From SHYQ01 sp041674525 (GTDB taxonomy: Bacteria > Chloroflexota > Dehalococcoidia > UBA2979): a stretch of 64,000 bases of DNA. Positions within the stretch are counted from its first letter, which is position 1, and the number at the start of each line of letters is the position of its first letter. Positions 7,018 through 16,234 of the stretch are shown here, in pieces. The translations under genes were made by a program, and so were the position numbers. The stretch spans positions 14,381-78,380 of the forward strand of contig JBAYVN010000003.1 in assembly GCA_041674525.1 (NCBI GenBank). Reading direction: 5' to 3'. Below the pieces are notes generated by a model. The model was not told the origin of the DNA, made no database searches, and worked only from the letters and a program-made list of their open reading frames with translations.

Positions 7018-9687
7018 CTAGTGCATCTCCGCCACCACGCTCGCCGTTCTGCTGGCGATCGCTGCCTTCAGGGCCTGGTGGTCGAGGCGCTTGAGGTCGG
7101 GGTCTTCGTCGAGGAGCGTCTCGGCCTCGCGGCGGGCGGCGTCGATCAGCGGGGCGTCGAGGAGGCTGGCGACGCGCAGGGACGGGATGCCGGACTGCGC
7201 CGTGCCGAAGAGGTCGCCGGGGCCGCGCAGCTGCAGGTCCGCCTCGGCCAGCGCGAAGCCGTCCGTGGTGCGCTCCATCACCGATAGTCGTTCTTCGGCC
7301 TCGGGCGTGGGGTCGTCGGCCAGCAGGAAGCACGTGCTCGCATGATCGCCGCGGCCCACGCGTCCGCGAAACTGGTGCAGCTGCGCGAGGCCAAAGCGAT
7401 CCGCGCCCTCGATCGCCATCACCGTCGCGTTCGGCACGTCGATTCCTACCTCGACGACGGCCGTGGACACGAGAATATCCGCCTCGCCGTTCGCGAACGC
7501 GCGCATCACGCCGTCCTTCTGCTTCGCGCCCATGCGACCGTGCAGCAGCAGGATGCGCCCGCGCTCGCCTAGGTCGGGGAACTCCTCCGTGCGCAGGCGC
7601 TCGAACTCCTCCGTCGCCGCGCGGGACTCCACCGTCTCCGAGCCCTCGACGAGCGGGCAGATCACGAACGCCTGCCGCCCCGCCTCGATCTCCGCGCGCA
7701 TCGTCGCGAACGCCTCGCGACGCTGGATCGGCGACAGCCACTTCGTCACGATCGGCGTCCGCCCCGGCGGCAGCTCGTCGATGATCGTCAGGTCCAGGTC
7801 GCCGTACGCCGTCAGCGCCAGCGATCGCGGGATCGGCGTGGCGCTCATCACCAGCAGGTGGGGCGAGATCGCGTGTTCCTCGCGCGAAGGCGAGGATGCC
7901 TCGCCCGCGCGATCCCGATCTTCGCGCAGCGCAGCACCACCGCCCTCAATCCCCTTGCGACGGAGCGCGCCGCGCTGCATCACGCCGAAGCGGTGCTGCT
8001 CGTCCACCACCGCGAGGCCGAGGCGCGCGTACTCGACGTTCTCCTGGATCAGCGCGTGCGTCCCCACCGCCAGCTGCGCGCCGCCGAACTTCAGCGCCTC
8101 CATCGCCGCGCGCCGCTCGGCGGCCCTCGTGGAGCCGGTGAGCAGCACGATGCGCACCGGGAGGGGCAGGCCGGGGACGTTCACCACGCCGTGCAGCGGC
8201 GGCTCGGACGCGCCGTCATCGAGGCCCGAGAGCATCCGGCACAGCGTGCGGTAATGCTGCTCCGCCAGCACCTCGGTGGGCGCCATCATCACCGCCTGGT
8301 AGCCCGCCGAGATCATCGACAGCATGGCCGCCAGCGCGACGACCGTCTTGCCGGAGCCCACGTCGCCCTCCAGCAGCCGCGACATCGGCACGTTGCGCGC
8401 GATGTCCGCGCGGATGGCGGCGAGCGCCTCGCGCTGCGAGCGGGTCAGCGCGAACGGGAGCGTCGCGAGGAACGCCTCGGCCGCGGCGTGATCCGTGATC
8501 ACCGGGGCGTTGCCCTGCGCCTGCCACTCGCGCTTCCGCGACACCACGCCCAGCTGGATCGCCAGCAGCTCGTCGAACGCGAGGCGGCGGCGCGCCTCGC
8601 GCAGCGCGTCCTCCGAGTCCGGGTAGTGGATCTGCCGTGTCGCCTCGGCGAGCCCGACCAGCCCGTGGCGCCGCCGGATCGCCTCCGGCACGGGGTCCTC
8701 GATGCGGTCGCCGAACGCCTCCAGCAGGCTCGCGATCATCGTGCGCAGCGTGCGTTGCGGCAGCCCCTGCGTCAGCGAGTACACCGGGACGAAGCGCCCG
8801 GTGTGCGCCCCCGCGTGCGGCCCGTCGAGGCGCTCGTACTCCGGGTTCTGGAAGACGGGCCGCCCGCGATAGATCGTGACCTTGCCGGCGAGGGCGACGT
8901 GCGATCCCGCGGGGAGCGAGCGCGCGATGTACGGCTGGTTGAACCACGTCGCCGTGATCCGCGCGCCGAGGTCGTCCGTCAGCACCGCCTCCGTCGCGCG
9001 CATCTTGCCGCCGCGACCCATGCGCACCTCGCGCGCGCGGTCGATGGTGCCACGCACGGTCTGCTCCACGCCCACCTTCAGCGCGCTGATCGGCACCGTG
9101 CGCGAGAAGTCGTGGTGCCGGTACGGGTACGCCCGCAGCGCATCGCCGACGGTGCGGATGCCGAGGTGCTCGAGCCGCGCGAACGTCGGCGCGCGCAGCC
9201 CCGTCCCCGCGTCCTCGATCGGCAGGTCGAGCGCCGCCGCGCCGGGGGCCGCCCGCCGCGCCGCGCGTTGCGGACCGGTCAGCCCGGGCGTCGCCGCCCC
9301 GCCTCGCTCCTCGCCGCCGCTGGCGCTGCCGGGCGCCGCGCGGGGCCGCGAGGCGCGTGCGGGCTTCGCGGCGGCTCTCGATGCGCGGGCGGGGCGCTCG
9401 GGGACCGGGGCGATCGGCGGCGGCGCCAGCTCGTCGGCGAGCGCGGTCTCGCGGCGGATCGTGGCCAGCGCACGCCGCAGCCAGGTCACGCGCTCCTCGG
9501 TGTCCATGGCGGCGTACCCGGCGATCGGGAGCGCCGCGCGCATGCGACGCACCGGCGAGCCCTCGCGCTCCCCCTCGGCCTCGCGCGCAAGCATGGCGTC
9601 CAGGCCGCCCTGCACGAGGGTGTCCGCGGCCCCGCTCTCGAGTTCACGTTCGAGCACCGCGCGCAGCCGCCAGAGGTCCGCGCTCAT
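7018..9687 (-). CDS. recG: ATP-dependent DNA helicase RecG
   Basis: Remodels stalled replication forks and Holliday junctions. At 889 residues it is longer than typical RecG (about 690-830), because of a roughly 150-residue N-terminal region with an Ala/Arg/Pro-rich linker before the wedge OB-fold. Helicase motifs are GDVGSGKTVVAL (Walker A, about residue 446), VVDEQHRFGV (DEQH, about 562), SATPIPRSLALT, and GRVGRGDHASTCFLL. An extra segment of about 35 residues lies between the DEQH motif and SATPIPR, rich in charged residues. It follows fakB by 10 bases in a fakA-fakB-recG unit. Confidence 0.94.
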   Translation of the reverse strand: MSADLWRLRAVLERELESGAADTLVQGGLDAMLAREAEGEREGSPVRRMRAALPIAGYAAMDTEERVTWLRRALATIRRETALADELAPPPIAPVPERPARASRAAAKPARASRPRAAPGSASGGEERGGAATPGLTGPQRAARRAAPGAAALDLPIEDAGTGLRAPTFARLEHLGIRTVGDALRAYPYRHHDFSRTVPISALKVGVEQTVRGTIDRAREVRMGRGGKMRATEAVLTDDLGARITATWFNQPYIARSLPAGSHVALAGKVTIYRGRPVFQNPEYERLDGPHAGAHTGRFVPVYSLTQGLPQRTLRTMIASLLEAFGDRIEDPVPEAIRRRHGLVGLAEATRQIHYPDSEDALREARRRLAFDELLAIQLGVVSRKREWQAQGNAPVITDHAAAEAFLATLPFALTRSQREALAAIRADIARNVPMSRLLEGDVGSGKTVVALAAMLSMISAGYQAVMMAPTEVLAEQHYRTLCRMLSGLDDGASEPPLHGVVNVPGLPLPVRIVLLTGSTRAAERRAAMEALKFGGAQLAVGTHALIQENVEYARLGLAVVDEQHRFGVMQRGALRRKGIEGGGAALREDRDRAGEASSPSREEHAISPHLLVMSATPIPRSLALTAYGDLDLTIIDELPPGRTPIVTKWLSPIQRREAFATMRAEIEAGRQAFVICPLVEGSETVESRAATEEFERLRTEEFPDLGERGRILLLHGRMGAKQKDGVMRAFANGEADILVSTAVVEVGIDVPNATVMAIEGADRFGLAQLHQFRGRVGRGDHASTCFLLADDPTPEAEERLSVMERTTDGFALAEADLQLRGPGDLFGTAQSGIPSLRVASLLDAPLIDAARREAETLLDEDPDLKRLDHQALKAAIASRTASVVAEMH

Positions 9688-9697
9688 CGCCCGGGGG

Positions 9698-10567
9698 TCA
9701 CTTCGCAGCGATCATCCGCGACTGCTCGTCGGGAGCGGTGACCACGCCGGCGCCCAGGACCCCCGGCCCGCCGTGCACGCCGACCACCGGCGTGATGCGG
9801 CCCACCGTGATCGGGGCGTCCGCGTCCAGCCCGGCGATCCGGTCGCGCAGGTAGTTCGCCTCTTCGGGTGTCGTGGAGTGGACCACGAAGAGGTGCGCCA
9901 CCGGGCGCAGGTCCGAGCAGCGGCCGATGATGTCCTCGATGGCGCGGCGCCGCGTGCGCACGCGGCCCACCGGGACCACCTCGCCCTCCCGGATCGCGAG
10001 GATGGGCTTCACCTTCAGCAGCGTGCCCAGCAGTTCCTGTCCACGCGACATGCGTCCGCCGCGGCGCAGGTACTCCAGCGTGTCGACCGTGAAGAAGATG
10101 TGCGTGCGGCGGAACATGTCCTCCGCCTGCGCCCGCACAGCATCGATGTCCACCCCGGCGCGCGCGGCCTTCGCTGCCTCCATCACGCCGGTGCCGAGGC
10201 CCAGCGAGACCGTGCCCGAGTCCACGAACTCGATGCGCGCGCCCTCCACTCCCTGTGCGCCCTGCCGCGCCGACTCCAGCGTGCCGCTCAGCCGAGCAGA
10301 GATGTGGATCGAGAGGATCTCGGTGGCGCCCTCGTCGATCAGCCGCTGGTAGGCGTGCGTGAAGAGGGCGGGAGTGGGCTGCGCCGTGGTCGGCATGTTC
10401 GGGTCGCGCTCCAGGCGGCGAAAGAACTGCTCGGCCTGGATGTCGACCCCGTCCAGAAGCTCCTCGTCCCCGAACAGGATCGAAAGCGGCACCACCGTGA
10501 TCCCCAGCGCCTGGATGGCCTCAAGGGGCAGGTCGCACGTCGAATCCGTGACGATGCGGAGGGTCAT
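9698..10567 (-). CDS. fakB: DegV-family fatty-acid-binding protein (FakB)
   Basis: FakB presents a bound fatty acid to the kinase FakA, which makes acyl phosphate for phospholipid synthesis. The 289 residues include the DegV signatures TDSTCDLPLEA at the N terminus, TAQPTPALFTHAYQRL and SARLSGTLESAR for carboxylate binding, and GRMSRGQELLGTLLKVKPIL. It sits directly downstream of the FakA/DAK2 gene, the classic partner, and upstream of recG. The partner gene context raises confidence over a bare DegV call. The start ATG is at 10567. Confidence 0.9.
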   Translation of the reverse strand: MTLRIVTDSTCDLPLEAIQALGITVVPLSILFGDEELLDGVDIQAEQFFRRLERDPNMPTTAQPTPALFTHAYQRLIDEGATEILSIHISARLSGTLESARQGAQGVEGARIEFVDSGTVSLGLGTGVMEAAKAARAGVDIDAVRAQAEDMFRRTHIFFTVDTLEYLRRGGRMSRGQELLGTLLKVKPILAIREGEVVPVGRVRTRRRAIEDIIGRCSDLRPVAHLFVVHSTTPEEANYLRDRIAGLDADAPITVGRITPVVGVHGGPGVLGAGVVTAPDEQSRMIAAK

Positions 10568-10610
10568 GGCGGGATGATAGCCGAGCGACCCCTTCCGTGC
10601 TCGGCGGCGG

Positions 10611-12209
10611 CTACTCCACGCCCGCCAGGTACGGATAGTGCGGCTGTCCGCCGGGGATCACCTCGACCTCGACGCCGGGGAAGCGGGCCTCGATCAGCGC
10701 GCGGGCTGACGCACCGGCGCCCGGCGCGGCCCCCACGCCGATGTACAGCGTCACCAGCTCCGCCTCCGCGGCCCCGGCGCGGTCGAGGCCCGCGAGCAGC
10801 GCCTCCTCCAGCGTGGCGCAGGCGGCCACCAGCGTGCCGTCCACCAGCGCGATGGCGTCGTGCTCGTGGACGCTCACGTCATCCACCGTGACGGCGCGCA
10901 CGGCGCGCGACACCTCCACGCTGCGCACCGCCTCCATCGCCGCGAGCATGGCGTTCGCGATCGCGGCGGGGTCGCCTTCGCAGCGGTAGGCGATCGCCGC
11001 GCCCAGCCCCGCGGCGATCGAGCGCGCCGGGATCAGGGTGATGAACCCGGGCTCTTGCGCCGCGGCGCGCTCGGCGGCCATCAGCACGTCCCGGTCGTTG
11101 GGCAGCAGGAACACGTGGTCGCGGCCCGCGGCGTGGGCGGCCTCCACCAGCTCGCCTGTGCTCGCCTTGCCCGTCTCACCGCCCGAGATCACCTGCGTCG
11201 CGCCCAGATCGCGGAACGCCGCCGCGAGCCCCGCGCCGCGCGCCACCGCGACCAGGCCGATCGCCGGGACGTCCGCCTCGGTCGCGGAGAGCCCCGCCTC
11301 CCACCGATCGTGCTGCGCCTGCATGTTCTCGACCTTGACGGCGGCCAGCGCCCCGCGCGCCGCACCGATCGACATCGCCGGTCCCGGGTCCGGCAGGTGG
11401 ACGTGGACGTGCACCGTCTCGGCGTCGCCCACCACGAGGATCGAGTCGCCCCCCGCCGCGCCGAGCGCCTCCTCGATCTCCGCGCGGTCGATGCCGCGCC
11501 CACTGAGCACGAACTCCGTGCAGTACCCGTAGCCCTCGTGCGCGATGGCGCCGAGATCGACCGGGGCCGCATGCTCCGCCACGGCCGGCAGCGGCTCCCC
11601 GGTCAGGCCGTGCAGCACACCCTCGAGGATCACCGCGATCCCCTGGCCGCCCGCGTCGACGACCCCGGCGTCCCGCAGCCGCGGGAGCAGATCGGGCGTC
11701 CGCGCGACGCTGGCGTGGGCCTCGATCACCGCCGCGCGGAGGACGTCCGCTGGTCCGGCGCCGGCGGCCTGCTGGCCCGCGCGGGCGGCATCGCGCATCA
11801 CGGTCAGCATCGTCCCTTCCACGGGGTGGGAGAGCGCGGCGTACGCGCAGTCGGCGGCGGCGACCAGCGCGCGCGCGAAGTGCGCGCCGTCCAGCGTCCC
11901 CGCCCCCTGGCACGCCTGCGCGATCCCCGCGAGCATCTGCGAGAGGATGACGCCGCTGTTGCCGCGCGCGCCCAGCAGCGCGCCGTGCGCCAGCGCGCCC
12001 AGGTACGATCCCGCCGCGTGGTCGGGGACACCCTCGCCGGCGTGCAGCGCGGCGCGCCAGGTCAGCAGCAGGTTCGCGCCGGTGTCTCCATCCGGGACGG
12101 GGTAGACGTTGATCGCGTTCACCGCCTCGCGGTTCGCGGCGAGCCAGCGCTCCGCCACCTCGAAGGCGGCGCGCAGGGTGACGGCGGCAACGACGGGCGG
12201 GGCGGTCAT
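10611..12209 (-). CDS. fakA: DAK2-domain fatty acid kinase (FakA/YloV)
   Basis: Phosphorylates FakB-bound fatty acids. The 532 residues begin with a DAK2 nucleotide-binding domain: INVYPVPDGDTGANLLLTW carries the metal-binding aspartates and LLGARGNSGVILSQML follows. A middle domain and a C-terminal DegV-like FakA domain ending VIPGGQPHYPYLAGVE complete the protein. ATG 12209 is chosen because GGAGCG precedes it and conserved sequence starts there; the frame runs 19 codons further upstream without coding character. It heads the fakA-fakB-recG unit and is divergent from rpmB. Confidence 0.92.
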   Translation of the reverse strand: MTAPPVVAAVTLRAAFEVAERWLAANREAVNAINVYPVPDGDTGANLLLTWRAALHAGEGVPDHAAGSYLGALAHGALLGARGNSGVILSQMLAGIAQACQGAGTLDGAHFARALVAAADCAYAALSHPVEGTMLTVMRDAARAGQQAAGAGPADVLRAAVIEAHASVARTPDLLPRLRDAGVVDAGGQGIAVILEGVLHGLTGEPLPAVAEHAAPVDLGAIAHEGYGYCTEFVLSGRGIDRAEIEEALGAAGGDSILVVGDAETVHVHVHLPDPGPAMSIGAARGALAAVKVENMQAQHDRWEAGLSATEADVPAIGLVAVARGAGLAAAFRDLGATQVISGGETGKASTGELVEAAHAAGRDHVFLLPNDRDVLMAAERAAAQEPGFITLIPARSIAAGLGAAIAYRCEGDPAAIANAMLAAMEAVRSVEVSRAVRAVTVDDVSVHEHDAIALVDGTLVAACATLEEALLAGLDRAGAAEAELVTLYIGVGAAPGAGASARALIEARFPGVEVEVIPGGQPHYPYLAGVE

Positions 12210-12353
12210 GCGGGGCGCTCCGGGGAGCGCGAGGTGCACACGTTGCACACGTCGCACGGATGGCACGCGGTGTACGCAGCTGACGACGGGTGGGAATTGC
12301 TCATCTCTATGAGTCGTATCGCCGGCACACGGCCTCGTCGCGAGCGCCTTTCA

Positions 12354-12383
12354 TAGACGCTACCCCGGAGGCCCTGCTAGTCT
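12354..12383 (+). promoter_or_regulatory. Putative rpmB promoter
   Basis: TAGACG (12354-12359), an 18-base spacer and TAGTCT (12378-12383), the latter preceded by TGC as an extended -10. It lies 55 bases upstream of the rpmB ATG. Confidence 0.45.
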
Positions 12384-12437
12384 ATCCGGACGCGCCCCTT
12401 GGGGGCGAACCCCTCTCCAGCACAGTTGGGAACCGCG

Positions 12438-12692
12438 ATGGCCTCAGGCAAGTGTGATATCTGCGACAAGCGAACCGTCTTCGGCCGGAGCATCCAGTTC
12501 CAGCACGGTGGTCAGTGGGAGCGCCGCGCACCCAAGACGAACCGCCCGTTCAGCCCGAACGTGCAATCGAAGCGCATGTTCCTGGACGGCAAGTGGCAGC
12601 GCGTGAACGTCTGCACCCGCTGCCTGCGCACGGAGGCCAAGCACACCCAGGTCTCCGGCAGCCCGTACCCGAAGGTCGCCGCGAAGGCGTAA
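12438..12692 (+). CDS. rpmB: 50S ribosomal protein L28
   Basis: Large-subunit ribosomal protein of 84 residues, the usual size. It is a zinc-binding (C+) version with cysteines at 6, 9, 59 and 62 (CDIC and CTRC). The N-terminal KCDICDKRTVFG and RRAPKTNRPFSPNVQ match the family. ATG 12438 is chosen because the preceding in-frame codons are not conserved. It is monocistronic, with its own promoter and a strong terminator, and divergent from fakA. Confidence 0.95.
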   Translation: MASGKCDICDKRTVFGRSIQFQHGGQWERRAPKTNRPFSPNVQSKRMFLDGKWQRVNVCTRCLRTEAKHTQVSGSPYPKVAAKA

Positions 12693-12724
12693 CGCCTCGC
12701 GCTTCCCGGTGGCTCCGAGCACCG

Positions 12725-12749
12725 AACGCCCCGCCGATGCGGGGCGTTT
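12725..12749 (+). terminator. Terminator after rpmB
   Basis: AACGCCCCGC and GCGGGGCGTT form a perfect 10-base-pair stem around CGAT and end in TTT. It lies between the convergent rpmB and rpe genes and could serve both strands, since the plus-strand 5' arm begins with AA. Confidence 0.8.
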
Positions 12750-12812
12750 CCGTGTCCCCGCACCCGACGGCTGCATTCCCGGGCTTCCGGTTGGCGCGAG
12801 CGGGCGAGGCGA

Positions 12813-13502
12813 CTACCGCGCGATCGCGGCGTGGAGCGCGGCCAGGGCCTGCTGCGGGGTGTGCTCCGGCGTGAAGACCGTCGATCCCGCCACCAGGATG
12901 GTCGCGCCGGCCTCCGCGCAGGTGCGGGCGTTGTGCGACTTCACCCCGCCGTCGACCTCGATCGGGATGGCGATGCCCGCGGCCTCCAGGCGTGCGTGCA
13001 GCGCCCGCACCTTGTCCAGCAGCTCGAGGTTGGCCTGCTGGCCACCCCAGCCGGGGCGGATCAGCATCACCACGACCTCGTCGAGCGTGTCGAGCAGGGG
13101 GTACAGCGCGTCGATCGGCGTCTCCGGGCTGATTGCCACGCCCGCCTCGCAGCCCAGGTCGCGGGCCTGCCGCGCCAGCTCGCGTGCGGCCTGCGGGCTG
13201 CCCGCCGCCTCGTAGTGGAACACGAGGCGCTGCGCACCGGCGCGCGCCATGTCCGCGAACTGCTCGCCCGGCCGCGCCACCATCAGATGGGTCTCGATGA
13301 ACCGCGGGCTGGCGGTACGCACGGCGGCGACGACCTCCTTGCCGAAGGAGAGCGGCGGCACGAAGTGCCCGTCCATCACGTCCAGGTGCCAGAGATCCGC
13401 GCCGCCGCTGTCCGCGTCCCGCACCTGCTGCGCGAGGTGCCCGAAGTCCGCGGTGAGGATCGACGGCGCGATCTGCGCGAGCCGCGCCGAGGTGCCGGTC
13501 AC
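12813..13502 (-). CDS. rpe: Ribulose-phosphate 3-epimerase
   Basis: Interconverts ribulose 5-phosphate and xylulose 5-phosphate in the pentose phosphate and Calvin pathways. A TIM barrel of 229 residues with APSILTADFGHL, WHLDVMDGHFVPPLSFG (metal-binding His/Asp), MLIRPGWGGQ and IEVDGGVKSHNA. The GTG start at 13502 overlaps the argH stop as GTGA; the longer upstream frame lies within argH. It is the last gene of the argG-argH-rpe group and is probably translationally coupled to argH. Confidence 0.94.
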   Translation of the reverse strand: MTGTSARLAQIAPSILTADFGHLAQQVRDADSGGADLWHLDVMDGHFVPPLSFGKEVVAAVRTASPRFIETHLMVARPGEQFADMARAGAQRLVFHYEAAGSPQAARELARQARDLGCEAGVAISPETPIDALYPLLDTLDEVVVMLIRPGWGGQQANLELLDKVRALHARLEAAGIAIPIEVDGGVKSHNARTCAEAGATILVAGSTVFTPEHTPQQALAALHAAIAR

Positions 13503-14902
13503 GAGCCTCGCTCCGCCTCGAGCCGCGCGAGCGCGGCGATGCGCGCGTGCGCTACGGCGCTCGGCGCGGTGCCGCCGGGCACATCCCGCGCCGCGAGCGA
13601 CGCCTCCAGGTCGATGTGCAACACGTCCTCGTCGAACGCGGGGTGCGCGGCGCGGTACTCGTCCAGCGTCAGCTCCGCGAAGGTGCGTCCCTCGCGCTCG
13701 CATCGCGCGACCAGCGCGCCGACGGCCTCGTGCGCGTCGCGGAAGGGCACCCCCTTCTTCGCGAGGTAGTCCGCGAGGTCCGTGGCGAGCGCGAAGTTCG
13801 CGATCGCGGCCTCGGCCCCGCGCGCGCCGTGGAAGACGATGGTCGGCAGCATCGCGGTGGTGATGCGCAGGCAGGCGAGGAGGGTGTCCACGCTGTCGAA
13901 CAGCGACTCCTTGTCCTCCTGGTTGTCCTTGTTGTAGGCGAGCGGCTGGCTCTTCAGCAGCGTCAGCGCCTGCACCAGGTTGCCGATCACGCGCGCGCTC
14001 TTGCCTCGCGTGAGCTCGGGGACGTCCGGGTTCTTCTTCTGCGGCATGATGCTCGACCCGGTGGCGAAGGCATCATCCAGCCGGGCCAGGCCGAACTCGG
14101 CCGACGACCAGAGGATGATTTCCTCGGACAGCCGCGACAGGTGCACCATGGCCAGCGCCGCGGCGGCGTGGAAGTCGACGACGAAGTCGCGGTCGGACAC
14201 CGCGTCCAGCGAGTTCTCGCTGATCGCCTCGAACCCCAGCTCCCGCGCCACGGCGTGGCGATCGATGGGGTACGTCACCCCGGCGAGCGCGCCCGAGCCC
14301 AGCGGGAGGACGTTGGCGCGCGCGCGCGCCTGCTGGAAGCGCTGGGTGTCGCGCGTGAACATCGCCTCGTACGCCAGCAGGTGGTGGGCGAGCAGGACCG
14401 GCTGCGCGCGCTGGAGGTGCGTGTATCCCGGGATGACCGTCGCGGCGTGCGCATCCGCGGCGTCGATGAGCGTCTCCCGCAGGTCGTGCAGCGCCGCGAT
14501 CGTCTCATCGCACGCGGCGCGCGTGAACAGCCGCGTGTCCGTGGCCACCTGGTCGTTGCGCGACCGCGCCGTGTGCAGCCGCCGCCCGGCGTCGCCGATG
14601 CGCTCCGTCAGCGCCGCCTCGATGTTGAGGTGGATGTCCTCGCGGTCGAGGCGGAACGCGAAGGTCCCGGCGTCGATCTCCGCGCGGATCTCCGTGAGCC
14701 CGCGCTCGATCGCCGCACCGTCCTCGGCGGAGACGATGCCCTGCGCCGCAAGCATGTGCGCGTGCGCGATCGACCCCGCGATGTCCTCGCGGTAGAGACG
14801 GCGGTCGAAGTCGATCGATGCGTTGAAGCGCTCGACGAGCTCGTTCAGCTCGCCGCTGAAGCGCCCGCCCCACAGCTTCGAAGAGCCGCCGTCGTTCGTC
14901 AC
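13499..14902 (-). CDS. argH: Argininosuccinate lyase
   Basis: Final step of arginine synthesis, cleaving argininosuccinate to arginine and fumarate. The 467 residues contain KLWGGRFSGELNELVERFN at the N terminus, TARSRNDQVATDTRLF, GYTHLQRAQPVLLAHHLLAY, and the fumarase/lyase signature GSSIMPQKKNPD. The start is a GTG at 14902. It is 43 bases downstream of argG and overlaps rpe by four bases. Confidence 0.96.
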   Translation of the reverse strand: MTNDGGSSKLWGGRFSGELNELVERFNASIDFDRRLYREDIAGSIAHAHMLAAQGIVSAEDGAAIERGLTEIRAEIDAGTFAFRLDREDIHLNIEAALTERIGDAGRRLHTARSRNDQVATDTRLFTRAACDETIAALHDLRETLIDAADAHAATVIPGYTHLQRAQPVLLAHHLLAYEAMFTRDTQRFQQARARANVLPLGSGALAGVTYPIDRHAVARELGFEAISENSLDAVSDRDFVVDFHAAAALAMVHLSRLSEEIILWSSAEFGLARLDDAFATGSSIMPQKKNPDVPELTRGKSARVIGNLVQALTLLKSQPLAYNKDNQEDKESLFDSVDTLLACLRITTAMLPTIVFHGARGAEAAIANFALATDLADYLAKKGVPFRDAHEAVGALVARCEREGRTFAELTLDEYRAAHPAFDEDVLHIDLEASLAARDVPGGTAPSAVAHARIAALARLEAERGS

Positions 14903-14945
14903 GCCACGCTCCTTCGCGCACCCCGGCCGGGGGGGCGGGTACGTG

Positions 14946-16184
14946 CTACTCCTGGGGTGCGGCGAGGCGGAGCAGGTCGCCCGACTCGGTCAGCATCTGG
15001 CGCTGTGCCTGGACCTGCGCCTGGAGGCCGTGCAGCTTGATGAAGCCCTGCGCGTGCGACTGGTCGAACAGGTCGCCCGCCTTGTTGTACGTGGCCAGCG
15101 CCTCGCTGTAGAGGCTGCGGTCCGCACGCCGCCCGACCGTCATCACCGTGCCGTGCCACAGCCGCATCTTCACGTCCCCCGTGACGTGACGCTGCGTGGA
15201 GGCCACATACTGCGACAGGTCGCGGTGGTGCGCCGTGAACCACTGGCCGTTGTAGATCAGGTCCGCGTACTCCTGGGCCACGGTGTTCTTGAAGCGCACC
15301 TGCTGCTTCGAGAGCGTCAGCTCCTCCAGCACCCGGTGCGCCTCCAGCAGGATCACCGCGGCGGGCGACTCGTAGATCTCGCGCGACTTGATGCCGACCA
15401 GGCGGTTCTCCACCATGTCGATGCGGCCGATGCCGTGCTCGCCCCCGAGGTTCGAGAGGCGCGTCACGAGCTCCACCGGGCTCATCTCCACGCCGTCCAG
15501 CGCGACCGGGTAGCCCTTCTCGAAGCGGATCTCCACCACCGCCGGCTGGGCGGGGGTCTGGTCCAGGGGCTTCGTCCACTCGTACACGTCTTCGGGCGGC
15601 TGGTGCCACGGGTCTTCCAGGATGCCCGCCTCCACGGAGCGGCCCCAGAGGTTCTCGTCCGTGGAGTACGGCGAGGCCAGCGTCTGGCGCACGGAGATGT
15701 GGTGCTTCGCCGCGTACGCCAGCGCCTCGTCGCGCGAGATGGAGTGCTCGCGCGTGGTGCCGACGATCTTCAGATCGGGCGCCAGCGTCTGCACGCCCAC
15801 GTCCAGACGCACCTGGTCGTTGCCCTTCCCGGTGCAGCCGTGCGCCACGGCCGTCGCGCCCACGGCGCGGGCCTTGTCCACCAGCAGCTTGGCGATCAGC
15901 GGGCGCCCCAGCGCCGTGGCCAGCGGGTAGCGGCCCTCGTAGACCACGTTCGCGCCCAGCGCGGGGAAGACGAAGTAGCGGAGGAAGTCGTTCTTCGCAT
16001 CGACCACGTCCACTTCCACGGCCCCGGCCTCCTCGCCGCGCCGCCGCGCGCCCTCGACGTCGCCGAGGTTGCCCAGGTCCACGGTCAGGCAGTGCACCTC
16101 GTACCCGCGCTCCACGCGGAGCCAGTGCGCGGCGACGGAGGTGTCCAGGCCCCCGGAGTAGGCAAGCACGATCTTTTCGGCCAT
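14946..16184 (-). CDS. argG: Argininosuccinate synthase
   Basis: Joins citrulline and aspartate using ATP. The 412 residues begin MAEKIVLAYSGGLDTSVAAHWL, the N-type PP-loop; ATG 16184 is chosen because this is the conserved N terminus, with GGAGCG upstream. KGNDQVRLDVG, the EHSISRDEALAYA region and the C-terminal synthetase domain are all present. It follows the sensor kinase gene by about 50 bases on the same strand and precedes argH. Confidence 0.96.
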   Translation of the reverse strand: MAEKIVLAYSGGLDTSVAAHWLRVERGYEVHCLTVDLGNLGDVEGARRRGEEAGAVEVDVVDAKNDFLRYFVFPALGANVVYEGRYPLATALGRPLIAKLLVDKARAVGATAVAHGCTGKGNDQVRLDVGVQTLAPDLKIVGTTREHSISRDEALAYAAKHHISVRQTLASPYSTDENLWGRSVEAGILEDPWHQPPEDVYEWTKPLDQTPAQPAVVEIRFEKGYPVALDGVEMSPVELVTRLSNLGGEHGIGRIDMVENRLVGIKSREIYESPAAVILLEAHRVLEELTLSKQQVRFKNTVAQEYADLIYNGQWFTAHHRDLSQYVASTQRHVTGDVKMRLWHGTVMTVGRRADRSLYSEALATYNKAGDLFDQSHAQGFIKLHGLQAQVQAQRQMLTESGDLLRLAAPQE

Positions 16185-16234
16185 GGGGCGCTCCGAGGCT
16201 GGTCGAGGGTGTGGCCGGTCATCCGGCCCACGGA

